48,491 nucleotides of DNA from Ktedonobacteraceae bacterium (GCA_013695595.1 JACDAE010000735.1:1-48491); one strand, 5' to 3'; positions 32,892-39,967 are shown, numbered from the stretch's first letter. Translations and numbers: made by a program. The notes: a model not told the origin generated them from the sequence alone.

Positions 32892-33407
32892 ATGCAGCAA
32901 ATGGTTAGAACGGGTGCACCCTCAACACCAACGATTGAAGACCTGTATACTCAGTATCGTCCCTCTCTTGTGAGCTACTTTTCCTCTCATGGCTTTACCC
33001 ATGAAGATGCGGAAGACTTGACGCAAGACACGTTTTTCAAGGCGTGGCAAGCCTTGTCCAAAGTTCAGTATGATAATCTGCGTCCCTGGCTCTACCGTAT
33101 TGCAAAAAACGTGGCGATTGATGCGGCGCGAAAACAACACATGCGAGAATGCAACGCGCCCCAATGTCCCCTTGAGGAAGAATGGTGTGCAGGAATGTGC
33201 AATCAAGAGGAAACAATTCTTACCCGCCTGTCTCTCGTAGAAGCGTTACAGCGTATTCCAGAGCGGTATCGTCGGGCGGTGGTGTTCTCTGCCTATGGCT
33301 TTTCGCTGGCAGAAATTGCAGCACTGGCAAGCTATTCTCCAAAGGCCATAAACACCATTGTCCATCGTGGAAGAAAAGCACTGAAACAATGCTATCAAGA
33401 GGTGTAA
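32892..33407 (+). CDS. ECF-type RNA polymerase sigma factor
   Basis: A 171-residue sigma-70 family factor. Region 2 reads YRPSLVSYFSSHGF, then EDAEDLTQDTFFKAWQALSK and RPWLYRIAKNVAIDAARK; region 4 reads ALQRIPERYRRAVVFSAYG then FSLAEIAALASYSPKAINT and VHRGRKALK. No anti-sigma gene is visible beside it. It may direct transcription of element genes. AAGG before the TTTCCTC leader serves as its site. The region-4 end is intact, so it should be functional. Confidence 0.88.
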   Translation: MQQMVRTGAPSTPTIEDLYTQYRPSLVSYFSSHGFTHEDAEDLTQDTFFKAWQALSKVQYDNLRPWLYRIAKNVAIDAARKQHMRECNAPQCPLEEEWCAGMCNQEETILTRLSLVEALQRIPERYRRAVVFSAYGFSLAEIAALASYSPKAINTIVHRGRKALKQCYQEV

Positions 33408-33410
33408 GCC

Positions 33411-33779
33411 ATGATGTACGTGCGTAAACATCTCTACCCGCCCAATTGGAAAGAGCTTTCTAGAGCATGTAAAGATGCGGCTGGTTGGAGATGTCAACGG
33501 TGTAAGGTTCGCCATGGAGCGAGACGCAAGAGTAAGCGAACAAGGGAATGGTATCGCGTTTGGCTCCATGCGGCACATGTGCATTTGCATGACACGCTCA
33601 ATCCCCACCCATTATTAATGAGTCTCTGTCCTCGCTGTCATGGTCGGTATGATTATCGGTTACGACAACGAGAGAACGTCGTCACCTCGGAACGCTGGAA
33701 ACATCAATGTCGTTTGTCGCAACGTTCTCAAGGGGGTACGTATGCCTCAACCCAAGAAAAAGCCTTTAACCCAGTGTGA
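33411..33779 (+). CDS. HNH-type nuclease-like protein
   Basis: A 122-residue protein with the zinc-braced HNH pattern: WRCQRCKVRHG (first CxxC), LHAAHVHLHDTLNPHPLLMS (AH...H...N) and LCPRCHGRYD (second CxxC and final His). HNH proteins nick or cut DNA and are common in phages and mobile elements. GAGGTG precedes the ATG, 3 bases after the sigma factor stop. Its 3' end overlaps the next gene by 38 bases in another frame. Confidence 0.75.
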   Translation: MMYVRKHLYPPNWKELSRACKDAAGWRCQRCKVRHGARRKSKRTREWYRVWLHAAHVHLHDTLNPHPLLMSLCPRCHGRYDYRLRQRENVVTSERWKHQCRLSQRSQGGTYASTQEKAFNPV

Positions 33780-33948
33780 AAAATATGGGCATTCCTGGAT
33801 GTCTACTACGGCGGATAATTATCAAAAATGTACACGCTCTGGATGCAATGCGGCTCAACGGCTGAGAGCAGGAGTATGGAACACCGTTTCTGTCCAGGGT
33901 GAAAATACGTCTTCAGAAAAGATAGAACGTGTATCCCTTTGGGGATAA
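33742..33948 (+). CDS. Small Cys/His zinc-binding protein
   Basis: A 68-residue protein starting MPQPKKKPLTQCEKYGHSWM with KCTRSGCNAAQRL after it, a C-x4-H and C-x4-C pattern that could bind zinc. AAGGGGG precedes ATG 33742. It overlaps the end of the HNH gene. Confidence 0.6.
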   Translation: MPQPKKKPLTQCEKYGHSWMSTTADNYQKCTRSGCNAAQRLRAGVWNTVSVQGENTSSEKIERVSLWG

Positions 33949-33954
33949 GGAGCA

Positions 33955-34188
33955 ATGCCAGTGACCACAACACCAAGACCTAACAACCCTTATGCCGTTA
34001 TCGACTACGTAAGCCCTGAAGTCAGTACCGTGTTTGCTGAATACCTTGAGTCAGCGTTTACCCTTGGTGACGTGTTGAGGAACAAACCTGCAACGCTACG
34101 TCAACAGGTGCTGACTGAATTGTCCGTGTACTTTGATGTTCGTCATGTTGGGGAACACATTGATCTGTACTTCAAAAAGGAGCAATAA
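33955..34188 (+). CDS. Hypothetical 77-residue protein
   Basis: MPVTTTPRPNNPYAVIDYVS opens a soluble helical protein ending RHVGEHIDLYFKKEQ; VGEH is encoded by a copy of the dispersed motif (34147-34157). AAGGAG precedes the ATG. It is 3 bases before ssb, so it is probably co-expressed in DNA metabolism. Confidence 0.65.
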   Translation: MPVTTTPRPNNPYAVIDYVSPEVSTVFAEYLESAFTLGDVLRNKPATLRQQVLTELSVYFDVRHVGEHIDLYFKKEQ

Positions 34189-34191
34189 CCA

Positions 34192-34632
34192 ATGACCCAG
34201 ACACCAACAAAAGCAAAAATTGAGTCAACCTGGAATGAAGTTACCTTTACCGGAAATTTGGGGAGAGACCCAGAAATGAGTTACACCCCCAACGGGAATG
34301 CCTGTACAAAGTTTTCAATCGCCGTAGGGCAAGGGAAAGATGGGAAGGGAAACTTCAATCCGACCATGTGGCTCAATGTCGAAACCTGGAAGAAGTTTGC
34401 AGAGGACTGCAATAGCAACCTCAAAAAAGGGGCACGCGTTGAAATAAAGGGGCGGCTGGTACAAGATCATTGGGAGAAGGACGGGCAAAAGCGCTCAAAC
34501 TTCAAGGTCGTTGCTCACACGGCGCGATTGCTCAAAAAGAGTGAAGGGCAAGCGGCAACGGGCTTCATTGATGAAGATGGGACAGGCGGTATTGATGAGA
34601 CTGACCCATTTGCAAATGATCATCCTTTTTAG
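34192..34632 (+). CDS. ssb: Single-stranded DNA-binding protein
   Basis: A 146-residue SSB. The OB fold shows WNEVTFTGNLGRDPEMSYTP then ACTKFSIAVG, MWLNVETWKKFAE and LKKGARVEIKGRL. The tail is acidic and ends DETDPFANDHPF, like the SSB tip that recruits DNA-processing proteins. It coats single strands during replication, transfer or recombination of the element. AAAAAGGAG precedes the ATG. It is smaller than most chromosomal SSBs and is likely element-specific. Confidence 0.93.
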   Translation: MTQTPTKAKIESTWNEVTFTGNLGRDPEMSYTPNGNACTKFSIAVGQGKDGKGNFNPTMWLNVETWKKFAEDCNSNLKKGARVEIKGRLVQDHWEKDGQKRSNFKVVAHTARLLKKSEGQAATGFIDEDGTGGIDETDPFANDHPF

Positions 34633-34696
34633 TCCCTCTCTAGTTTTGTACCCCAACACGTTGTTTTCCCTTGTTGTTTTCTTTTGTTTTGTCCTT

Positions 34697-34829
34697 CTCT
34701 CTGTGGGCGGGTGTACCCAATATCCACATCATGAGGGAACGGGTGTCAAGCGCATTGACGCGTAGCGGCAACTTGGCTTGACACCCGTTCCCTCATGATG
34801 TATTTGACACAGCACCCGCCCACAGAGAG
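34697..34829. repeat. Very long perfect inverted repeat between ssb and the methyltransferase
   Basis: Arms 34726-34751 and 34776-34801 are perfectly complementary over 26 bp with a 24-base loop, and outside them CTCTCTGTGGGCGGGTG (34697-34713) pairs perfectly with 34813-34829 over 17 bp, separated by unequal inner loops of 12 and 11 bases. No T tract follows, so it is not an ordinary terminator. Candidates are a single-strand origin, transfer origin, or folded RNA. The rest of 34633-34918 has no gene I can support. Confidence 0.9.
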
Positions 34830-34869
34830 TGAGAAAACATCTCGTCGTAAATAAATACAAGCTATATTC

Positions 34870-34901
34870 AAGCTCTCACTGCTCAATGTACGTGAGAGCT
34901 T
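34870..34901 (+). terminator. Terminator hairpin, first of two identical-arm copies
   Basis: AAGCTCTCAC (34870-34879) pairs with GTGAGAGCTT (34892-34901), then TTT. The same arms occur at 36277-36308. Confidence 0.8.
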
Positions 34902-34918
34902 TTTGTGAGGAGATAATC

Positions 34919-35026
34919 ATGATTGATCTTCAAACACTCTTGTTGTTTGTCTACTGGGTTCCGTTGTTGGTGGTGATTTGCCTGATCATCCTGGGAATTG
35001 TTCTCGGGAATATGAAATGGAAATAG
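34919..35026 (+). CDS. 35-residue single-helix membrane peptide
   Basis: MIDLQTLLLFVYWVPLLVVI then a hydrophobic run ending LGNMKWK. GAGGAGATAATC is a strong site before ATG 34919. The longer in-frame reading upstream crosses a terminator and is rejected. Confidence 0.6.
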   Translation: MIDLQTLLLFVYWVPLLVVICLIILGIVLGNMKWK

Positions 35027-35037
35027 TGTTCCCCAAC

Positions 35038-35089
35038 ACCTGAATAACAAGCGGCTGGTATGGCTCTATCAGCCGCTTGTTATTCAGGT
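35038..35089 (+). repeat. 20-bp perfect hairpin before the methyltransferase
   Basis: ACCTGAATAACAAGCGGCTG (35038-35057) is perfectly inverted at 35070-35089 with a 12-base loop. A motif copy (GTTCCCCAACA, 35028-35038) overlaps its first base. No U tract follows, so a role in mRNA stability or attenuation of the methyltransferase is inferred. Confidence 0.85.
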
Positions 35090-35123
35090 GAGAGTATGCA
35101 GAGCAGAGAAAGCAAAGGAGAGT

Positions 35124-36236
35124 ATGAGTACAGCAACAATACAATTCTGTGGCGCAGGTGGTACGGCTATAGCAGCACAACAAGCAGGAATGCAGGTTGA
35201 AGCGGCTATCAATCATAGCAAGGTTGCAATCGCCTCACATGTTGCTAATCATCCCGCAACCTTACATTACTGTCAATCAATGGAAGAGTGCAATCCTGAT
35301 GATCTTCCTGATAGTAACTTCTTATTGACTTCTCCATGTTGTACTAATCATAGTATTGCGAAGGGACAAAAACACTATCATCAATTTGACCTCTTTGGTG
35401 ATATCGTGTACAACCCCATAGCGGAAAAAAGTCGCAATACCATGAATGATGTTGTACGCTTTGTTGCTGCAAAGAAATGTACAGGGAAACCATATACGTT
35501 TGTGGTTGTCGAGAATGTTATTGATGTTGTGAAATGGTGTCAGTATAGCACCTGGTTAGCCGCATTAATGGCTCTTGGCTATAATCATCAAACCCTCTAT
35601 TGGAATACCCGCTTTTTTGAGGTACCTCAATCGCGAGATCGTGTGTATCTGCTTTTCTGGTTGCGTGATGTGCCTACGCCTGATCTTGAGTATTGCCCTT
35701 TAGCGTGGTGTGCTGGTTGTGAGCGTGAGGTGACAACACAACAATCATGGAAGCAGCAAAAATGGGGACGGTATCAACAACAATATGTGTATTGCTGTTC
35801 GTGGTGTGCGAAAGAGGTTACGCCCTATTCTTCTTCAGTTCGTTCGGTGCTCAATATCGAGACATCGGGCCGGACCGTTGGAGAACGGAAATTAAGTGAG
35901 AATACACGTGTAAATATTCGTGAGGGTATTCATCGTATGGGTGGAGAGCCGTTTTTGCTTGGCTATTATAAACACCCGCTCTATCGTCGTTTGGATGAAC
36001 CAGTAGGCACAATCACAACTCTCGATCGTTGGGCGTTGGTGACACCTGATACATCAGGTACGTTTGAAGCTTGCCGCTTACGCATGTTGTCAGTGCAAGA
36101 AGTCAAGGCGTGTATGGGCTTCCCTGATGATTATCATCTGTGTGGTACCGCAAAAGAGCAAGTATGGATGCTTGGCAATGCCGTTTGTCCCCCTCTTATG
36201 ACGAACCTTTTAAGCAGGTGTATTGCTGTTCTATAA
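35124..36236 (+). CDS. C5 cytosine DNA methyltransferase with zinc-ribbon insertion
   Basis: A 370-residue Dcm-family enzyme that transfers a methyl group from SAM to cytosine C5. Motif I is FCGAGGTAIAAQQAG, motif IV holds catalytic Cys72 in SPCCTNHS, motif VI VVVENVIDVV, motif VIII PQSRDRVYLLFW, motif X MLGNAVCPPLM. Between VIII and the target region sits a CAGC...CCSWC four-Cys ribbon (about residues 198-235), which may help read DNA. AAAGGAG precedes ATG 35124. No cognate restriction enzyme gene is visible, so it is probably an orphan that protects the element. The recognition site is unknown. Confidence 0.88.
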   Translation: MSTATIQFCGAGGTAIAAQQAGMQVEAAINHSKVAIASHVANHPATLHYCQSMEECNPDDLPDSNFLLTSPCCTNHSIAKGQKHYHQFDLFGDIVYNPIAEKSRNTMNDVVRFVAAKKCTGKPYTFVVVENVIDVVKWCQYSTWLAALMALGYNHQTLYWNTRFFEVPQSRDRVYLLFWLRDVPTPDLEYCPLAWCAGCEREVTTQQSWKQQKWGRYQQQYVYCCSWCAKEVTPYSSSVRSVLNIETSGRTVGERKLSENTRVNIREGIHRMGGEPFLLGYYKHPLYRRLDEPVGTITTLDRWALVTPDTSGTFEACRLRMLSVQEVKACMGFPDDYHLCGTAKEQVWMLGNAVCPPLMTNLLSRCIAVL

Positions 36237-36276
36237 CAGTGTACTCACACCGTTAATCACTTTTCTAGGAACGTTC

Positions 36277-36308
36277 AAGCTCTCACTGCTCAATGCAGGT
36301 GAGAGCTT
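36277..36308 (+). terminator. Terminator of the methyltransferase gene
   Basis: AAGCTCTCAC (36277-36286) pairs with GTGAGAGCTT (36299-36308), then TTTT, followed at once by a GTTACCCAAC motif copy (36312). Arms and most of the loop equal those at 34870-34901. Confidence 0.85.
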
Positions 36309-36342
36309 TTTGTTACCCAACTCAATAGTAAAGGAGAGATTT

Positions 36343-36840
36343 ATGAGCAATCGGACGATTGAGTTAAAACCCAACGAAATTATTGTCAATGGACAGAAAC
36401 GAATGCTTATTCAGGGTTCCAAGGTATGGAGTTACAAAGAACGTCAATGCTCAGCACGTGTTACGGTTGTTGATGTCTACTACAAACAATGTAGCATTGT
36501 CACACTCAAAAAATGCCGTGGTGGATATATCAAACGGTATGGGCAAGAGAAAACATGGTATTCTGATCTCCCATCAGTCGTCAAGGCCTATCGAGATGAC
36601 TACTTTGTACAATGGACGGATGAAGGCAATGAGCGACAGGGCATTTTGCAATGGTGTCAGTTTGGCCCTACCGTCGCTCCTATCACGCTTTCACTGACAG
36701 GTGAGGAAATAGACGTGCTTGAACAGGTCGTGGCCTTTGGTGGTGCTTCTGATGTCGAAACCCTGGCAAAACGGGTGATACAGGAGTTTTTGCAAAAGGT
36801 TGTGCTGGTCGAAACGTCGCCGTTAGAACTGCATGGATAG
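36343..36840 (+). CDS. Hypothetical 165-residue protein
   Basis: MSNRTIELKPNEIIVNGQKR begins a beta-rich N-terminal half with many Cys and aromatic residues; the C-terminal 45 residues (LSLTGEEIDVLEQVVAFGG then SDVETLAKRVIQEFLQKVV) look like a small helical bundle. AAAGGAGAGATTT precedes ATG 36343. The longer frame from 36223 crosses the terminator and is rejected. I do not recognise the family. Confidence 0.65.
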   Translation: MSNRTIELKPNEIIVNGQKRMLIQGSKVWSYKERQCSARVTVVDVYYKQCSIVTLKKCRGGYIKRYGQEKTWYSDLPSVVKAYRDDYFVQWTDEGNERQGILQWCQFGPTVAPITLSLTGEEIDVLEQVVAFGGASDVETLAKRVIQEFLQKVVLVETSPLELHG

Positions 36841-36855
36841 AGTCAGGGGCGCGAA

Positions 36856-37119
36856 CTAGTACTCTTCTACTAAGGTTATTGGATAACAAGTATTGCAATA
36901 TGGGTGTAAACCGCCTCTTGGGTGTCCTGGCTTTTTGTTGCGTAAATTTGGATAGTGCAACGTAAGTAGCTCGTTGACTTGTATCATGTTCTTACATTGA
37001 GCACAACGTAACGGTCTGGTTACTTGATACACGTTTCTTCCTTTTGGTTCAGGATAATGAGGATAGGTAGAACCGACTTGAATAAAGGGAGGTTGATATG
37101 AAGTGTTTTTGTCAGACAT
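36856..37119 (-). CDS. Small zinc-ribbon protein
   Basis: An 87-residue protein, one of the few leftward genes on the right half of the element. RCAQCKNMIQVNELL and HPYCNTCYPITL form a four-Cys ribbon. GGAGG precedes ATG 37119. It diverges from the Rep gene with a 189-base gap holding a 13-bp hairpin. A regulatory role is only a guess. Confidence 0.6.
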   Translation of the reverse strand: MSDKNTSYQPPFIQVGSTYPHYPEPKGRNVYQVTRPLRCAQCKNMIQVNELLTLHYPNLRNKKPGHPRGGLHPYCNTCYPITLVEEY

Positions 37120-37210
37120 GCGATATTCCTCCACAGTGCATCTATAACATAGGTTTCTATTCTATCACAAGCAAGAACGGGAAATCCTGAGAATGGTTTC
37201 CCTAGAAAGA

Positions 37211-37246
37211 GTGTAAGAGTCCGATTAGTAACACGGACTCTTACAC
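37211..37246. repeat. 13-bp perfect hairpin upstream of the Rep gene
   Basis: GTGTAAGAGTCCG (37211-37223) is perfectly inverted as CGGACTCTTACAC (37234-37246) with loop ATTAGTAACA. Rep_trans proteins nick DNA at such hairpins near their own gene, so this is a candidate nick site or transfer origin by position. Nothing else is seen in 37120-37308. Confidence 0.7.
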
Positions 37247-37308
37247 CTACAAAAGAGGGTTTGTAAAGCGGCTTCTCAAGAGGGTTCATACGTGAAAGGT
37301 GTTGGTGT

Positions 37309-38511
37309 ATGACAAAAATGCAAATGTCTGGTTTGCCTGGAAAAACAACGGTCTTGATTGCAGGTGTCGATACCTTGATACTCAACGCAAAACAGAAAGG
37401 AGACGATAATACACCAAAGAAAACACAAACACTTCCCCCTGATGTTGGGGAACACTTAGACATCTGGCAAAAGGAAGCAAAGTTCAAAGAAGACCCATAT
37501 GTTACCCCCTGGAAACATGAGAATGTTTTTTTGAAAATGTGGCCTATGGGTGCTCCTGGGTGGACGTGGTTACTGAAAAATGGGTGTATTGACTTGATGA
37601 TAGGGGCACAACTCAATAAGAGCACTCTTGTCCGTGTGCGCTTCTCTAGTGAGTACCTTTGGAAGCGTGGTGTGCATGTGGCGCTCAAAAACACACATGC
37701 ATTCCTCAATGACCTCTTTGGAGAAACATTGTACTTGCAACCTGCGGAAATCCATCTGTGTGCCGATGTAACGGGGCTGGTGATTCCAAAGGACTACGAG
37801 CAGGTGTTTATATCGCGTGCCAAGCTCCAACGCCCTATTAAAGAATCTTACCTCGACAAGCCCATTTATCGCTACAATAAGCTAGAAACGTTGCAATTTA
37901 GCGGACATGGAAGTCCCATGAGTGCAACGATTTACGACAAGCCCAGAGAGATACAAATCAAGTCTCACAAAAAGGTCTGGTTTCATGATCTGTGGAAAAA
38001 GAAGGGCTGGCAGGGAGGTGAGCAGATATGGCGCGTAGAATGTCGTCTCAAGCGAGAATGCTTGAATGAGATGGACATCGAAGAAGCGTATGATCTGCTT
38101 GAAAAAATCCCTGCATTGTGGGCGTACTGTGTTGGACATGTTGGGGAACATGACGGGTGGTTACGAATGGTGAAACCGGACAAAGAAGACAAGAACCGAT
38201 GGCGTTGGGGAACAACAAAGAGTTGGAAAGCGATACAGCAAGCGTTTATGGATGGTTGGAATGGCTATGAAGATATGACCGATGTCCAACGGGAACGCAA
38301 GCGAGAAATTAGCTTGAGTCAAGCCGAAGCCGCTATCGCCGGATACATTGCAACCTATGCTGCATGGTTAGAGGATGGAATAGAACCGTCTGACGATGTC
38401 TCTGTGGTACTCACACGCATCTATGAAAAGATAACTGATCTCTGGGAACGCAAAGGAGTAGACTTTCACTACCTGCGTCGGCAAAAACAATTTGACTATC
38501 ACATTTCGTAG
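37309..38511 (+). CDS. Rep_trans-like replication initiation/relaxase protein
   Basis: A 400-residue protein resembling replication initiators of the Rep_trans group (plasmid RepC, ICEBs1 NicK). Matching stretches are AEIHLCADVTG, SGHGSPMSATIYDKPREI and WRVECRLKRECLNEM, then LWAYCVGHVGEHDGWLRMV. Such proteins nick one strand through a Tyr and start rolling-circle replication or transfer; the active Tyr cannot be assigned by eye. Three copies of the dispersed motif lie within its coding region (37444, 38140, 38204), two of them coding VGEH. A hairpin that may be its nick site lies upstream. AAAGGTG precedes the ATG. Confidence 0.65.
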   Translation: MTKMQMSGLPGKTTVLIAGVDTLILNAKQKGDDNTPKKTQTLPPDVGEHLDIWQKEAKFKEDPYVTPWKHENVFLKMWPMGAPGWTWLLKNGCIDLMIGAQLNKSTLVRVRFSSEYLWKRGVHVALKNTHAFLNDLFGETLYLQPAEIHLCADVTGLVIPKDYEQVFISRAKLQRPIKESYLDKPIYRYNKLETLQFSGHGSPMSATIYDKPREIQIKSHKKVWFHDLWKKKGWQGGEQIWRVECRLKRECLNEMDIEEAYDLLEKIPALWAYCVGHVGEHDGWLRMVKPDKEDKNRWRWGTTKSWKAIQQAFMDGWNGYEDMTDVQRERKREISLSQAEAAIAGYIATYAAWLEDGIEPSDDVSVVLTRIYEKITDLWERKGVDFHYLRRQKQFDYHIS

Positions 38512-38552
38512 TCGAGAAACATAGTTTTGTTACCCAACATAAGGAGAAAGAT

Positions 38553-38738
38553 ATGCAAGGTCAATTTTCTTCACAACCGTTGTTACTCAACATTCCTCAA
38601 GTGATGCAAATGTTAGGTTTAAGCCGTTCCAAAGTTCACAAACTTATCAAACGAGAGGGATTGCCTGTTATGCGCTTTGGTCGAGCAGTACGAATATCAC
38701 TTTCTGATTTAGAACAATGGCTTCAAGAAAGAAAATAA
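38553..38738 (+). CDS. xis: Excisionase-like HTH_17 DNA-binding protein
   Basis: A 61-residue winged-helix protein: LLNIPQVMQMLGLSRSKVHK, then REGLPVMRFGRAVRISLSDL and EQWLQERK, the usual excisionase/AlpA-type domain. It likely bends the att DNA to favour excision and may repress transcription. AAGGAG precedes the ATG, directly after a GTTACCCAACA motif copy (38529). It lies just before the integrase, separated by a strong terminator. Confidence 0.85.
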   Translation: MQGQFSSQPLLLNIPQVMQMLGLSRSKVHKLIKREGLPVMRFGRAVRISLSDLEQWLQERK

Positions 38739-38754
38739 CGTTTAAACAAATTAT

Positions 38755-38794
38755 AAAACCGCCTCATATCACACAATTGATATGAGGCGGTTTT
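38755..38794 (+). terminator. 17-bp perfect terminator between xis and int
   Basis: AAAACCGCCTCATATCA (38755-38771) pairs perfectly with 38778-38794 across a 6-base loop, ending in TTTT. It lies 18 bases before the integrase ATG, so integrase needs read-through or a promoter inside this hairpin region. Confidence 0.92.
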
Positions 38795-38812
38795 ATTGAA
38801 AGGGATAATTCT

Positions 38813-39967
38813 ATGGCGAGACGTGCTAATAAAGAAGGTTCAATATATCAACGTAAAAGTGACGGCAAATGGGTAGCAAGCATCACCTTAGATAATGGAA
38901 GCAGGAAAGTATTCTATGCTGACAATCAAGGTGATGCTCTAAAGAAGCTTAAAAAAGCGGTACAGGAACAGGAGAAAGGTACGTTGGCTGTTGGGCCACA
39001 ACATACGTTAGCTCAGTATCTTGACTACTGGTTAGGTGTGTATAAACCAAGTATACGGCCTCGTAGTCATGAACGATACGAGCAGATTATACGCTTGCAT
39101 CTTGTCCCAACACTTGGTAAAGTTAAACTTGATAAGCTATCACCTCAACACCTTCAAACGCTTTATACAAAAAAGTTAGAAGAAGGTCTTTCTACAAACA
39201 CGGTACTTGTTATTCATGGCATGCTGCATAAAGCTTTAAAAAGTGCAATGCGTTGGGGTATTCTTGCTCAGAATGTTTGTGATCGTGTAGACGTACCTCG
39301 TAAGACGCCTTTTGAGATACACCCTCTCACCGTGGAGCAGATACAAAAACTTATAGCTGCCGTTCGTGGTCATACAAACGAAGCTCTGTTTATTCTTGCT
39401 ATTGCAACTGGCATGCGACGTGGTGAAATTGCAGGTCTTAAATGGCAGGATGTCAATATGGAGCAAGCTACTTTGCAGGTTCAACGTGCCCTAACACGCG
39501 TTCCTACTGCAATGGGAAGTGGCTATCAGGAAGCGGAACCAAAAACAGAGAAAAGTCGTCGCAGTATTGCGCTTCCTGATTTTGCAATAGTAGCCTTGAT
39601 CAAACACCGTGAACGTCAAGAGGTGATAAAACAGAAAGCAGGTGAGTATTGGCAGGAACATGATTATGTGTTTTGTACATCTGTTGGGGAACATATTCAC
39701 CCTGGACATCATATTCTTGAAGAGTTCAAAAAACTTTTGAAAAAAGCAGGTTTACCAGATATCCGTTTTCATGACCTGCGTCATAGTTCAGCGACTCTGC
39801 TTTTAAGTATGGGCACTCATCCAAAGATCGTGCAAGAGAGGTTAGGTCATCACGATATAGGTACCACAATGAACATTTATTCCCATGTGCTACCATCGAT
39901 GCAGGAAGGTGCTATGAAGCAGATGGATACCCTGTTTGGAGAGAAACCAAAGGACTCTAAATCGTAG
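38813..39967 (+). CDS. int: Tyrosine-family integrase of the element
   Basis: A 384-residue site-specific recombinase. The N-terminal arm-binding domain (RRANKEGSIYQRKSDGKW, about 1-55) precedes a SAM-like core-binding domain (about 65-160) and the catalytic domain. Catalytic residues are all present: R202 (TGMRRGEI), Lys in KTEKSRRS, H320 and R323 (FHDLRHSS), H346 (GHHD) and Y356 (MNIYSHVLP). It recombines the 16-bp core with tRNA-Leu and lies 98 bases from it. AAAGGG precedes the ATG. A copy of the dispersed motif codes SVGEHI at 39683. Confidence 0.95.
   Translation: MARRANKEGSIYQRKSDGKWVASITLDNGSRKVFYADNQGDALKKLKKAVQEQEKGTLAVGPQHTLAQYLDYWLGVYKPSIRPRSHERYEQIIRLHLVPTLGKVKLDKLSPQHLQTLYTKKLEEGLSTNTVLVIHGMLHKALKSAMRWGILAQNVCDRVDVPRKTPFEIHPLTVEQIQKLIAAVRGHTNEALFILAIATGMRRGEIAGLKWQDVNMEQATLQVQRALTRVPTAMGSGYQEAEPKTEKSRRSIALPDFAIVALIKHRERQEVIKQKAGEYWQEHDYVFCTSVGEHIHPGHHILEEFKKLLKKAGLPDIRFHDLRHSSATLLLSMGTHPKIVQERLGHHDIGTTMNIYSHVLPSMQEGAMKQMDTLFGEKPKDSKS

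Larger units (their letters stand above)
21709..39693. repeat. Dispersed GTTGGGGAACA motif family across the element
   Basis: Exact GTTGGGGAAC, either strand, occurs at 25285, 25804, 28552, 29265, 34147, 35028, 37444, 38140, 38204 and 39683. The variant GTTGGGTAAC occurs at 22317, 22366, 22423, 22819, 36312 and 38529. GTTGGAGAAC occurs at 21709 and 25735, with near copies at 26343, 29608 and 34648. The frame is TGTT-N4-AACA. Intergenic copies often precede ribosome binding sites or sit in terminator loops; coding copies are in the same orientation. I noticed none in the flanking chromosome. Function unknown. Confidence 0.85.

Noticed and set aside
34829-34918. Extended N-terminus of the small membrane peptide at 34919.
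   Set aside because: It would be read through a terminator hairpin, and the strong ribosome binding site points to ATG 34919.
37020-37709. A 229-codon leftward open frame.
   Set aside because: It lies antisense to the start of the Rep gene and the small zinc-ribbon gene, has no ribosome binding site and no family-like composition; it is a shadow.
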